Assembly (NCBI RefSeq): GCF_904846315.1
Contig: NZ_CAJHAF010000001.1
Coordinates: 1,116,001 to 1,180,000 of the forward strand
Reading direction: 5' to 3'
Length of the DNA: 64,000 nucleotides
DNA from: Psychrobacter jeotgali
GTDB taxonomy: Bacteria > Pseudomonadota > Gammaproteobacteria > Pseudomonadales > Moraxellaceae
Positions 54,557-63,299 of the stretch are shown here, one piece after another (the stretch's first letter is position 1; the number at the start of each line of letters is the position of its first letter). The notes below the pieces were generated by a model. The model was not told where the DNA came from. It did no database searches and saw only the letters and a program-made list of their open reading frames with translations. Position numbers and translations under genes: made by a program.

Positions 54557-57500
54557 ATGCATTACACTTTGTCATCGTCTAGTAAACTACGCTGCCGTAC
54601 TGGCGTGCTTACTACACTGGCGACTTCGATGCTACTTATGCAAGCAAATATCGCCTATGCTGATACCGGTAAAGGCGTTACGACTATTAATAATATTGCC
54701 AGCGTTGATTACACGGTGGTTGCTGGTGAATCACAGTCCGGCACCTCTAATCAAGTTAGCGTCAGAGCTTTGACCTTGCCGCAGTACGATATTACCCTCA
54801 CGCAGCCACCGCTAAACATTATTGATCTGGGTAGTGGTACTCAATGGATTAATATTCTGTCTAACACTGGCACCTATGACGCAACCGTATTATTAAGCTA
54901 CTCTTTGACAGAAGGCTTCGCCCCTTTTTCTAACTCATTTAGCAGAACAATGCCTGCTGCTATCTCAACTTATGACTCTCCAGTAAGCCTTTCTAACTTT
55001 GCGGTCTATCAAGATGTCAATGAGAATGGCCGTATTGATGATGGTGATATTCGCTTTAGTAATCCACAGCAAATAAAAATTGCTCAGGGTGAAAGCATTC
55101 AACTGATTGTAGAATCATTGTCTGATATCAACCATCGTGAAGATGAGCAAGTGGATATACACCTCAATGCGTTAGTTCTTGAAGATAACTCGGTGACAAG
55201 TCTGGCAATGAACAGCTTGATACCTATTACTCCTCGTATCAATTTTAAAAATACAGCTTATGCAGATCCTCTAAAAGCTTCACAAGTGGGCAAAGAGATT
55301 TATGTTGAAGCCAGTTTTGCACAATGTAATGCTGATCCTAAGAAGCCTGATCAAGCTTGGGTTACCATAACTTCGGCCTTGACGGGGGACAAGTATTCGC
55401 TAAAAGCGGTAGAGACTGGCGATAATACGGGTAAATATCGTCTGTCAGCGCCTACACAAAATAATGCCAATCCTATTGATGATCAGATTATCCAAACGCT
55501 GCAAGGTGATACCCTTAAAGCCAGCTTGGATGCTTGTATTGATCCTGAAAACTCTACTTTGATTCCTATCAACCAAAATATTAGCAGTAATATCGCTATC
55601 GTTGACGAGCTTCCAAGCCTACAAGTCCTTAAAGAAGGCGATGTCAAAACTGCTGAGCTTGGCGACTATGTCAACTACACTATTCAAGTCACTAATAATG
55701 GTGCCGCTACCGTTTATGATGTCGAGCTAAAAGATGCCCTGCCTCGTGGTTTTGATTATGTCAAAGGCAGCGTTCGTTTTGACAAAGATAACCTTGATAT
55801 CAATCAAACCCAAACGACTGAATTTAAAACTGAGGGTAAATACCAAGTTTTAAGCTTAGGCGAGATGGCGGCTGGTACAACTAAAAAGATTCGCTATCGG
55901 GCTCTCATTGGCTCTTCTTCACTAGGCGGCGATGGTATCAACCGTGCGACGGCTTATGGCCGTGATGAAAATAGCAATCCACTAGCATCAATGGAAGCTC
56001 AGTGGGAGATCGAAGTTGACCGTGGCCTGATAAATACTGACGGCATTATCGTTGGTAAGGTCTACCACGATATCAACCGTGATGGCATCCAGCAAAAAGC
56101 GGACGGCGAGCTTGGCGTCGCAGGCGTACGTATTTATATGGAAAACGGTAACTTTGCCGTTACTGATCCTGAAGGTAAATATAACTTCTACGGGGTCAGC
56201 GCCAAGACTCATGTCCTAAAAGTCGACCGCACTACTCTGCCAAGAGAGACTGAATTAGTTACCCAAAGTAATCGTAACGCCGGCGATGCCGGTAGCCGCT
56301 TCGTTGACCTAAAGTACGGTGAGCTCCATCGTGCAGACTTTGGTTTGGTCGGCGGGATGGCGGATAGCACTGAGCGTCTTAATGAAGAGCTTATTAACCG
56401 CAGCAACAGCATTAGTGCTAAAAATGACAAGCTAGAGCAAGCAGTCAAAAGCAAGCTAGATTTAGAGCCTATCTATAATCGCAACTATGAAGACAACGTT
56501 GACGCTAGTGGCTGTAAATCTAACGATATCTTAGATCAAGGTATCAAATGTGATTCAGCCATCGTCAATGAGATGGCAAATCCTAGTGCTGAACGTATCG
56601 ATATGGCAGTCAATACGGTCACGCAGCCTAAAGCGAAACTGCTAGAAGAGTATCTCAAAGAAGTTCCTAATAATGATGTGGCTTTTATTAACTTGACTAA
56701 TGATCAGCAATTAGCGTCTTACAAGCAGCTGATTCAAGTACAAGCGCCGCTAGGAGCACAGTTTACCCTTTATGCTAATGGCAAAGCGGTATCAGAGCAG
56801 CAAATCGGTAAGACCGCTGAGCAAGAAAAGCAAAGCGTTATCGCTTTTGACTACTATGCCGTCGAACTCAAACGTGGACGCAACACTTTACGCGGCGTAG
56901 CCACCGATGTTAATGGCAAAGTCATATCTGAGCAAACCATCCAAGTGACCGCACCGGATAGTCTAAAAGCTATTAATTATCGTACTCAAGATGGTCTAGT
57001 AGAAGCTGACGGCGTTAGCGAATATCAGATCGTCATCAGTCTAAAGGATTCAGATAATCGTCCTTATGTGGCCTCAACTCCTATCACTATTGATACCAAT
57101 ATTGGCCGTATTAACCTAAAAGATAGCAGTAACAATCAAGCAGGTACTCAGGTCACGGTCAATGGCGGCGAGCTTTTAATCCCAGTTATTGCCCCAAGCG
57201 TACCGGGTAAAGGCGAGCTGGTTATTGATACGGGTAGTAGCAAGCAAGTCATTCCGCTGCAGTTCACTGCCAAGCTACGTCCACTTATCGCCGTAGGTAT
57301 CGTTGAGGGTGCTATATCCCTCAAGGACTTTGATGGCGGCAATATCACCGATGCTCAAGGCGCTTTTGAACAAGAGCTCCATGAGATCTCGGGCAACGAT
57401 GATTACTCAGCAACTGGCCGTGCTGCTATGTTCCTAAAAGGCAAAGTACGCGGTGATTATCTGCTTACTCTAGCCTATGATAGTGACAAAAAAGGCGAGC

Positions 57501-59902
57501 GCTTGTTCCGTGATATCGAGCCTGGCGAGTACTATCCTGTATACGGCGACTCATCTGCCAAAGGCTTCGATGCTCAGTCTACCAGCAAGCTTTATGTCCG
57601 CGTCGATAAAGGTCGCTCGTTTGCGATGTATGGCGATCTAAAAACTCAGATTGAGAACGATGAAGGTATCGAGCTTGGTCGTTACAATCGTACTTTGACC
57701 GGTGCCAAGGCGCAGTATGAAGACGAGAACACTCGTATTACCGCCTTTGCCGCAGAAACCAGCTCATCACAGCGCGTAAATGAGACTCGTGGTTTAGGTA
57801 TCTCAGGCCCTTATCCTTTAGCTGAGAACTTCGACGCCGTTCTTGAAAATTCAGAAACCGTTGAAGTGATAGTGCGTGATGCCAACAACCCGGGGCTTAT
57901 CATCAGCCGCGAGACCTTGATTCGCTTTGCTGATTATGAGATTGATCCTATTAGCCGCAGCTTATATCTAAAGTCGCCTATCGCTAGCCAAGACTTGGCG
58001 GGCAACCCCATCTATCTACGTGTTACGGTAGAAGTAGACGCGGGCGGCGAAAAGTACTGGGTCGGCGGCGTAGCAGTTAAGCAGCAGTTAAATGAAAAAG
58101 TTGCTGTTGGTGGTAGCTATGTCAATAGTGACGATCCTTTAAACAAAGAAGAGCTTGCTAGTGTTAATAGCGTGATCAAATTTAATGATAAGCTCAAGCT
58201 CGTAGCAGAATACGCTCGAAACAAAGCGGATAATCCAAACTATCAACCTAGCAACCAGATCAATGCTGAATTACTAACAGGCGAAAACGTTGAAGGCGAC
58301 GCCCTACGTATCGAGCTTGATTATGATGATAAAAAACGTACCCGTGCCAAAGCTTACTATAATGATGCGGACGCTGGCTTCGTTACTGGCGCATCCCCTT
58401 TAACCGCTGGACGTACTGAATCTGGCGTAGAAGTAGTTCATGCCTTAGAGAACAAAAAAACAGCTTTAAAATTAGAAGGCGTACGCACTAAAGACAACAT
58501 TACCAAAGCTAGCCGTCAAGGGGTAGAAGCTAGTGTTGAGCAGCGTTTAAGCAAGAATATCGTTGGTGAGGTCGGTGTACGTTACTATAAGCAAGATGCT
58601 ACGGCGGCCTCACGCAATATCCAAGCGGCAACCGATGTCGAAGATATCACCGATGATACAATATTTAATGATAGTATCGTCAATCAGTCGGCTCTTAGTA
58701 GTGTTAATGACGCTGATAAAGATATTGAGGGCACTACGGCACGTGCTCGTATTACTGCGCGCCTGCCCAAGCTTAATAACAGCTTAGTCTTTGCTGAATA
58801 CGAACAGGACATTAGTCATAGCGAGCGTAATGCCACCTCAATTGGCGGTGAAACTCCACTAGGTAGCCTCGGTCGCCTTTATGCTCGTCATGATTTAATC
58901 AATAGCTTATCAGGTAGCTATGGACTCGACGATACCGATGAGCGCCAGCGCACGGTTATCGGTTTTGACACCACTTATATGAAAGACGGTAAAGTCTATA
59001 GCGAATACCGCATGCGTGATGCCGTTAGTGCACGAGAAGCTGAAGCCGCTATTGGTCTTAAAAACAAATGGTATGTACAAGAAGGGCTGACCCTTAGTAC
59101 TTTATTCGAGCGTGTTGAGTCTCTTGAAGGTAAAGAAGACAATACCGCCACCGCTGCCGGTATCGGTGTCGAATATCTAGCGCAGGAAGACTATAAAATT
59201 TCAGGACGTCTAGAAAAACGTTGGGGCGAGACCAGTGATACGCTCCTTGCTAATGCAGGCGTAGCTTATCGTTATACCGACGACATTACCTTATTGGCAA
59301 AGGATATCTATTCACGGGTCGATTATCTCGACGGTCACCGTACCATCAACCGCTTACAGATCGGCGGTGCTTATCGTGATTACGATAGCAATCAGCTGGA
59401 TATGCTGGCCAAGCTAGAATACCGTCTAGATGACAATGCTACTGGTGATGATCGCTATCAAAAAGATACTTTGGTTTGGACTTGGAATGGTAACTACCAT
59501 CCTACTCGCGCCTTAACCCTATCGGGCCGCTATGCTGGTAAATATACCGAGTATGATGCAGATAATATTACTAGTGATAATACCGCGCACGCAGCCTATG
59601 TACGTGGTCTATATGATATCAGCGAGCGCTGGGATATAGGATTACAAGCAGGCTCTTACTGGAACGATAGAGCAGACGATTTATCTTACATGCTCGGTGC
59701 TGAGATTGGCTACAGCCCAATGACCAACCTATGGTTATCGCTTGGTTATAACTTTATGGGCTTTGAAGATGAAGATATTGCCTATGATGATACTACCCAA
59801 GAGGGCGCCTACTTTAGACTACGCTTTAAGTTTGATGAAGACTTATTTAAACGTAACGATCCTCGTAAGAACAAACGTATCACTAATAATGCTACATTAT
59901 AG
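54557..59902 (+). CDS. Giant composite surface protein: DUF11 and SdrD-B modules plus outer-membrane barrel, 1781 aa
   Basis: Signal peptide about 1-36. A DUF11-like start (40-345), a clear DUF11 domain (about 354-455, VNYTIQVTNNGAATVYDVELKDALP) and an SdrD-B-like domain (about 495-560, GKVYHDINRDGIQQ) follow. Next are an extended linker and an invasin/Ig-like domain near 811-900 (GVSEYQIVISLKDSDNRPY). From about 910 to the end there are some 870 residues of alternating beta-strand sequence with YYPVYGDSS at about 990, ending YFRLRFKFDEDLF plus a short basic tail, read as a large outer-membrane barrel. Probably anchors and displays the island's DUF11 modules. AGGAT lies seven bases before the ATG; a strong terminator follows. 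Confidence 0.85.
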   Translation: MHYTLSSSSKLRCRTGVLTTLATSMLLMQANIAYADTGKGVTTINNIASVDYTVVAGESQSGTSNQVSVRALTLPQYDITLTQPPLNIIDLGSGTQWINILSNTGTYDATVLLSYSLTEGFAPFSNSFSRTMPAAISTYDSPVSLSNFAVYQDVNENGRIDDGDIRFSNPQQIKIAQGESIQLIVESLSDINHREDEQVDIHLNALVLEDNSVTSLAMNSLIPITPRINFKNTAYADPLKASQVGKEIYVEASFAQCNADPKKPDQAWVTITSALTGDKYSLKAVETGDNTGKYRLSAPTQNNANPIDDQIIQTLQGDTLKASLDACIDPENSTLIPINQNISSNIAIVDELPSLQVLKEGDVKTAELGDYVNYTIQVTNNGAATVYDVELKDALPRGFDYVKGSVRFDKDNLDINQTQTTEFKTEGKYQVLSLGEMAAGTTKKIRYRALIGSSSLGGDGINRATAYGRDENSNPLASMEAQWEIEVDRGLINTDGIIVGKVYHDINRDGIQQKADGELGVAGVRIYMENGNFAVTDPEGKYNFYGVSAKTHVLKVDRTTLPRETELVTQSNRNAGDAGSRFVDLKYGELHRADFGLVGGMADSTERLNEELINRSNSISAKNDKLEQAVKSKLDLEPIYNRNYEDNVDASGCKSNDILDQGIKCDSAIVNEMANPSAERIDMAVNTVTQPKAKLLEEYLKEVPNNDVAFINLTNDQQLASYKQLIQVQAPLGAQFTLYANGKAVSEQQIGKTAEQEKQSVIAFDYYAVELKRGRNTLRGVATDVNGKVISEQTIQVTAPDSLKAINYRTQDGLVEADGVSEYQIVISLKDSDNRPYVASTPITIDTNIGRINLKDSSNNQAGTQVTVNGGELLIPVIAPSVPGKGELVIDTGSSKQVIPLQFTAKLRPLIAVGIVEGAISLKDFDGGNITDAQGAFEQELHEISGNDDYSATGRAAMFLKGKVRGDYLLTLAYDSDKKGERLFRDIEPGEYYPVYGDSSAKGFDAQSTSKLYVRVDKGRSFAMYGDLKTQIENDEGIELGRYNRTLTGAKAQYEDENTRITAFAAETSSSQRVNETRGLGISGPYPLAENFDAVLENSETVEVIVRDANNPGLIISRETLIRFADYEIDPISRSLYLKSPIASQDLAGNPIYLRVTVEVDAGGEKYWVGGVAVKQQLNEKVAVGGSYVNSDDPLNKEELASVNSVIKFNDKLKLVAEYARNKADNPNYQPSNQINAELLTGENVEGDALRIELDYDDKKRTRAKAYYNDADAGFVTGASPLTAGRTESGVEVVHALENKKTALKLEGVRTKDNITKASRQGVEASVEQRLSKNIVGEVGVRYYKQDATAASRNIQAATDVEDITDDTIFNDSIVNQSALSSVNDADKDIEGTTARARITARLPKLNNSLVFAEYEQDISHSERNATSIGGETPLGSLGRLYARHDLINSLSGSYGLDDTDERQRTVIGFDTTYMKDGKVYSEYRMRDAVSAREAEAAIGLKNKWYVQEGLTLSTLFERVESLEGKEDNTATAAGIGVEYLAQEDYKISGRLEKRWGETSDTLLANAGVAYRYTDDITLLAKDIYSRVDYLDGHRTINRLQIGGAYRDYDSNQLDMLAKLEYRLDDNATGDDRYQKDTLVWTWNGNYHPTRALTLSGRYAGKYTEYDADNITSDNTAHAAYVRGLYDISERWDIGLQAGSYWNDRADDLSYMLGAEIGYSPMTNLWLSLGYNFMGFEDEDIAYDDTTQEGAYFRLRFKFDEDLFKRNDPRKNKRITNNATL

Positions 59903-59930
59903 TGAACGTTTTTGAATATATGACATAAAT

Positions 59931-59964
59931 AAAAAGGGTATCAATAAATATTGGTACCCTTTTT
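59931..59964 (+). terminator. Strong terminator after the 1781-aa gene
   Basis: Stem AAAAAGGGTA/TACCCTTTTT, with further inner pairing CAATA/TATTG, and a T run on the plus strand, about 30 bases after the stop. It closes the 52.4-59.9 kb unit. Confidence 0.92.
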
Positions 59965-60087
59965 GCTTGTAATGAAGAGATTTAAGTTATCATTATGCTA
60001 TGATTATTATTTTTTATGTGCTGTTAGAATAAATCTATTCGATTGCGCTATTACCTATCTACCCTATAATTTTATGAGACCCACTTT

Positions 60088-60912
60088 ATGCTTCGCTTTG
60101 CAACTATGGCAACCCAAAAGAAATCTTATCGCCCGTTTACAGCTTCTACAGTTGCAGCCTTAATATCGTTAGCGCTAGGTACGCTCTCGTTAACCCTAGC
60201 ACCAGCCAGCCAAGCCAGTGCTGTTGACTCTGTCTCTGTTAAATCGATTAATATTGATTGCCATACTGCTAAGGCGATGCAAGCCTCAAACCCCACTTAT
60301 CAAAGCGCCCACCAGCGTACTATTAATTGTATGATGACTGAGCTAAATAGTTATCAGCAACAACAACGAAGCGCACGCCAGCGCTATTTCGCTTACAAAG
60401 CACAGGCATGGCTAAACTATGCTTATCATGAAGATAGTATTAACAGTCGTTCGATTGCTGGAAAACAAGCCTTTGAAGCTGCCGATACTATTCTACAAGC
60501 CCTAAAGAGTGGTACTGAAAACCGGCTCGATCTTACTACTGATATTCCTACTACCTCTGCTTTGATGCGGCCAGACCTATGGGCAACCCTCAGCGCCTTA
60601 AAAGATCGTCAAGGAATAGATCAGGCACCAAGAGAGCTGGCTTATAGTGAGATTGCCCTGATTTGGGCCGCAGCCAATCACTGTCAACAAGGATGGCGTC
60701 AGTCGAGTGCGCACTTTCGGATGGCAGACCGCTGGCTGCAGCAAGCTCGTGAAGCTTATGTCAACGCTCATAATTCTCGCGACAACGTTGCGCTTGAAGA
60801 GCTTATCAATCAATACTATAAGCACTATGCTCCTTTAGATCCTAGTGATGATGTTTGTCGAGGTCAGACACTCGCAAACAATATCTCGATAACAAAGAGC
60901 CAATCGTTATAA
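60088..60912 (+). CDS. Exported alpha-helical protein, 274 aa, unknown function
   Basis: Not recognised with confidence. A hydrophobic segment at about 20-42 (ALISLALGTLSLTLAPASQA) looks like a signal peptide after a basic start. The mature part is helical, with CHTAKAMQ and TINCMM giving a cysteine pair, then AYKAQAWLNYAYHEDS, a motif that I associate with periplasmic segments of some OmpA-family proteins, and a tail with HCQQGWRQ. The start is uncertain: ATG 60088 or ATG 60106. It sits alone between two strong terminators, beside the surface island but not in its operon. It could be a periplasmic helper. Confidence 0.6.
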   Translation: MLRFATMATQKKSYRPFTASTVAALISLALGTLSLTLAPASQASAVDSVSVKSINIDCHTAKAMQASNPTYQSAHQRTINCMMTELNSYQQQQRSARQRYFAYKAQAWLNYAYHEDSINSRSIAGKQAFEAADTILQALKSGTENRLDLTTDIPTTSALMRPDLWATLSALKDRQGIDQAPRELAYSEIALIWAAANHCQQGWRQSSAHFRMADRWLQQAREAYVNAHNSRDNVALEELINQYYKHYAPLDPSDDVCRGQTLANNISITKSQSL

Positions 60913-61054
60913 ACTGCTAATGACAGCCGCTTAGAGTACATGCCATTTAGTTAGCGTTATGATCATGCTGACACTAACAACCATCTCCAATATCGCTGAT
61001 TAGCTTTTATTATAAAGGGGCTTATAAGATTTAATTTTTACTTAAACGGCCCAC

Positions 61055-61083
61055 AAAAAAGCTGACATGGCGTCAGCTTTTTT
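61055..61083. terminator. Bidirectional terminator
   Basis: Perfect 12-bp stem AAAAAAGCTGAC/GTCAGCTTTTTT with 5-nt loop, between the 274-aa plus-strand gene and the convergent TetR gene. Confidence 0.92.
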
Positions 61084-61127
61084 ATTTCATCGGGTTCTTT
61101 CAATTAGAGAAGCTCTCCTAGCAACGA

Positions 61128-61817
61128 TTAACTTTTACGAGGTAGTTTCTCCGGTAAATAACAACGCAAATAAGCAATAGAAGCCGTTATAGCTTCTTGT
61201 AAGTAATTATCTGTAATGCTTTCATGACGTCGATAAGATAAAGTAAATATCCCATTTATAATACTAAAAGTGACCAGTAGAGTATCTTCAATATCTTCAA
61301 ATTTTGGTACCTCGTAACGTTCTGATAAACGCTCATATATTAGCTTTATAATTTGATGGTCAATATCCTCACCAAAGCTATCTTCTTCAAAATCTGGCGT
61401 ATTGGTATCATAGATCAGCTTAGCTTTGGTTTGATCACTATGAAAGATACTAACCGAGCGCTCCATGAGGGCGGTTAGATAGCCCTGCCATCTATCATAA
61501 TTGTCCGTTTCAACCGTCGCCAATATCTCCAATATTTCAATAGCGTTCAAGAAGCGCAACGCTAAAAATATCGCTTCTACATTAGGAAAGAAATGATACG
61601 CAGAAGCTCTAGGAATACCAGCTTCCTCACAAACATCAGCTAAAGTGATATCATTAATAGCCCGAGTTTCGCTTAACTTCTTGGCACCCATCAATAGCTT
61701 TTGACGACGGATACGCCCTTGTTGACTGGTAAACTTAAACTTATTAGGCACTAGTTTTTTGGCCAGCTCCGAATCTACGAGTATGTCTTCTATCTTTTCA
61801 TCTTTATGTTCACTCAT
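61128..61817 (-). CDS. TetR/AcrR-family transcriptional regulator
   Basis: 229 residues. After a 30-residue charged start comes the TetR DNA-binding domain (about 35-82): RQKLLMGAKKLS, DITLADVCEEAGIPRASAYHFFPN, the typical helix-turn-helix with the Tyr-x-x-Phe. The remaining 145 residues are helical and bind an unknown ligand. AGAGGT lies six bases before the ATG. The gene upstream on the same strand is 180 bases away, so it may be transcribed separately; its target cannot be told. Confidence 0.93.
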   Translation of the reverse strand: MSEHKDEKIEDILVDSELAKKLVPNKFKFTSQQGRIRRQKLLMGAKKLSETRAINDITLADVCEEAGIPRASAYHFFPNVEAIFLALRFLNAIEILEILATVETDNYDRWQGYLTALMERSVSIFHSDQTKAKLIYDTNTPDFEEDSFGEDIDHQIIKLIYERLSERYEVPKFEDIEDTLLVTFSIINGIFTLSYRRHESITDNYLQEAITASIAYLRCYLPEKLPRKS

Positions 61818-61997
61818 CGTAAACCTCTTAAAATTATGTTTGTTTTTACCCCTAACACTCTCAATCTCACTCTATTAAAAATAATTATAATAATTGAGCT
61901 ATGGCCATTAGGGTTAATCAGAACCATTATAAACAGTAGTACATCATCAAGCACAGGGCGCAAATGAATTAAAATAATAAGCTACTAATCATTGCGC

Positions 61998-63023
61998 TCA
62001 ATCATGAAGTTTTATCTTGGCACGTATAATACCATGATCAATGACTCTATCAGAATAATCCCATTTGAGATGATCATTAAAATAATCTACCCTATCTACA
62101 TGACCTAACGCAAATTTACTATCAGGTAAAAACTCTTCTGAGACAAACAACTGATCAATAACCTCTGGCATACCTTGATAAATATGGGTATAAGCTACGT
62201 CTTTCATCCACCCATAACGCGCTTGGATACGAGCTGCATCGAATAATGCAACATCACGCATACTTTTATCATAGTTTACCTCACCTGTCTCGGTCATCAA
62301 CTGGGTGGTCACACTACCCGTGACATCATTCATATCTCCAAGTAAGATAAGCGGCTCTCGAGTATGCTGCAAACGCTCGATAATAGACATTCTAATTGAG
62401 GCCGCTTCAGACGCACGCATACATAAACTACGCAGTTTAGCACGCACCCGAATATTAGGATCATCCATATCCTCTAACAAATTACCATTTTCGTCTCGTA
62501 AAAAAAAGGCACGTTTACTTTTTAAATGGGCAGTGATAATCGTTATCGGTTGACCAAAGGCATCGACTCGTAGTAATAAAGGGGGGCGATTAAAACGCTG
62601 ATAGGGTCCGATATCTGGGATATCGATCACCGCCTCTGCTACTACCTCTTCTAATAATTCGCATTCTAATGGTTTAAAGCGGCTAATAATACCTACTGCC
62701 GGCGTCTTTTGGGCACCCAATCCTTGAGTATGAACACTGTTTTTATCATTACTAGCCAGCGGGATGACCACATCCTCAGCTTTGAACCCCAAAGATATAG
62801 CCAATGCTTCTAGGGCTGTACTGTCCCACACCTCCTGCACAGCAATGATATCAGCATGCGCTTTTGCTAATAGCTCAGTGATGCCTGTTAATTTGTGTTG
62901 ATAAGCTTTTTGATCATAAGCAGGCGCATTGTCATAATAAATGCGCCCTGGATTGGCAAAATTAAGTAAATTGGCAGTAGCAATATAAAACTGTTTTTGA
63001 CCATTAGTATTCGCAAGTTGCAT
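61998..63023 (-). CDS. Endonuclease/exonuclease/phosphatase-family protein
   Basis: 341 residues of the EEP (DNase I-like) fold. Metal and active-site motifs seen: FYIATANLLNF at the start, AVQEVW (catalytic Glu), IITAHLKSK, LLGDMND, DQLFVS and the final DHGIIRA (Asp-His). There is no signal peptide, so it is cytoplasmic. Members act on DNA, RNA, nucleotides or phosphoinositides; nothing in the context chooses. AGGT lies about ten bases before the ATG. Confidence 0.9.
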   Translation of the reverse strand: MQLANTNGQKQFYIATANLLNFANPGRIYYDNAPAYDQKAYQHKLTGITELLAKAHADIIAVQEVWDSTALEALAISLGFKAEDVVIPLASNDKNSVHTQGLGAQKTPAVGIISRFKPLECELLEEVVAEAVIDIPDIGPYQRFNRPPLLLRVDAFGQPITIITAHLKSKRAFFLRDENGNLLEDMDDPNIRVRAKLRSLCMRASEAASIRMSIIERLQHTREPLILLGDMNDVTGSVTTQLMTETGEVNYDKSMRDVALFDAARIQARYGWMKDVAYTHIYQGMPEVIDQLFVSEEFLPDSKFALGHVDRVDYFNDHLKWDYSDRVIDHGIIRAKIKLHD

Positions 63024-63065
63024 AGTAACTAACCTGTTATTATTTTAGTATTTTAATTTTTGATA

Positions 63066-63097
63066 TAAAAAAAGCTTTCAGAGCATCCTCTGAAAGC
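63066..63097 (-). terminator. Terminator after the glycine-zipper gene
   Basis: Perfect 10-bp stem GCTTTCAGAG/CTCTGAAAGC with loop CATC and a run of seven T on the minus strand. It lies 200 bases beyond the stop at 63300; the AT-rich stretch between holds nothing else I can name. Confidence 0.85.
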
Positions 63098-63299
63098 CTC
63101 AACAATAGCACATTTATAAAGATTAGGGTCATCGGCTCATAACTATATTTGCCTAGCAATTTACATGGTATGCATAGATAGATGACTATAAGTTTTTTAT
63201 TTAGCATTACTCTAAAAGCTTATTTTATTTATATATAGTCTCTAAATCAATCGACCCTAACTTATTTTATGGCTTGAGAATTTGGGTTAATTTTTTGAA

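Noticed and set aside
59951-60163. Plus-strand frame of 70 codons with many cysteines
   Set aside because: It begins inside the terminator after the 1781-aa gene and overlaps the start of the 274-aa exported protein in another frame.
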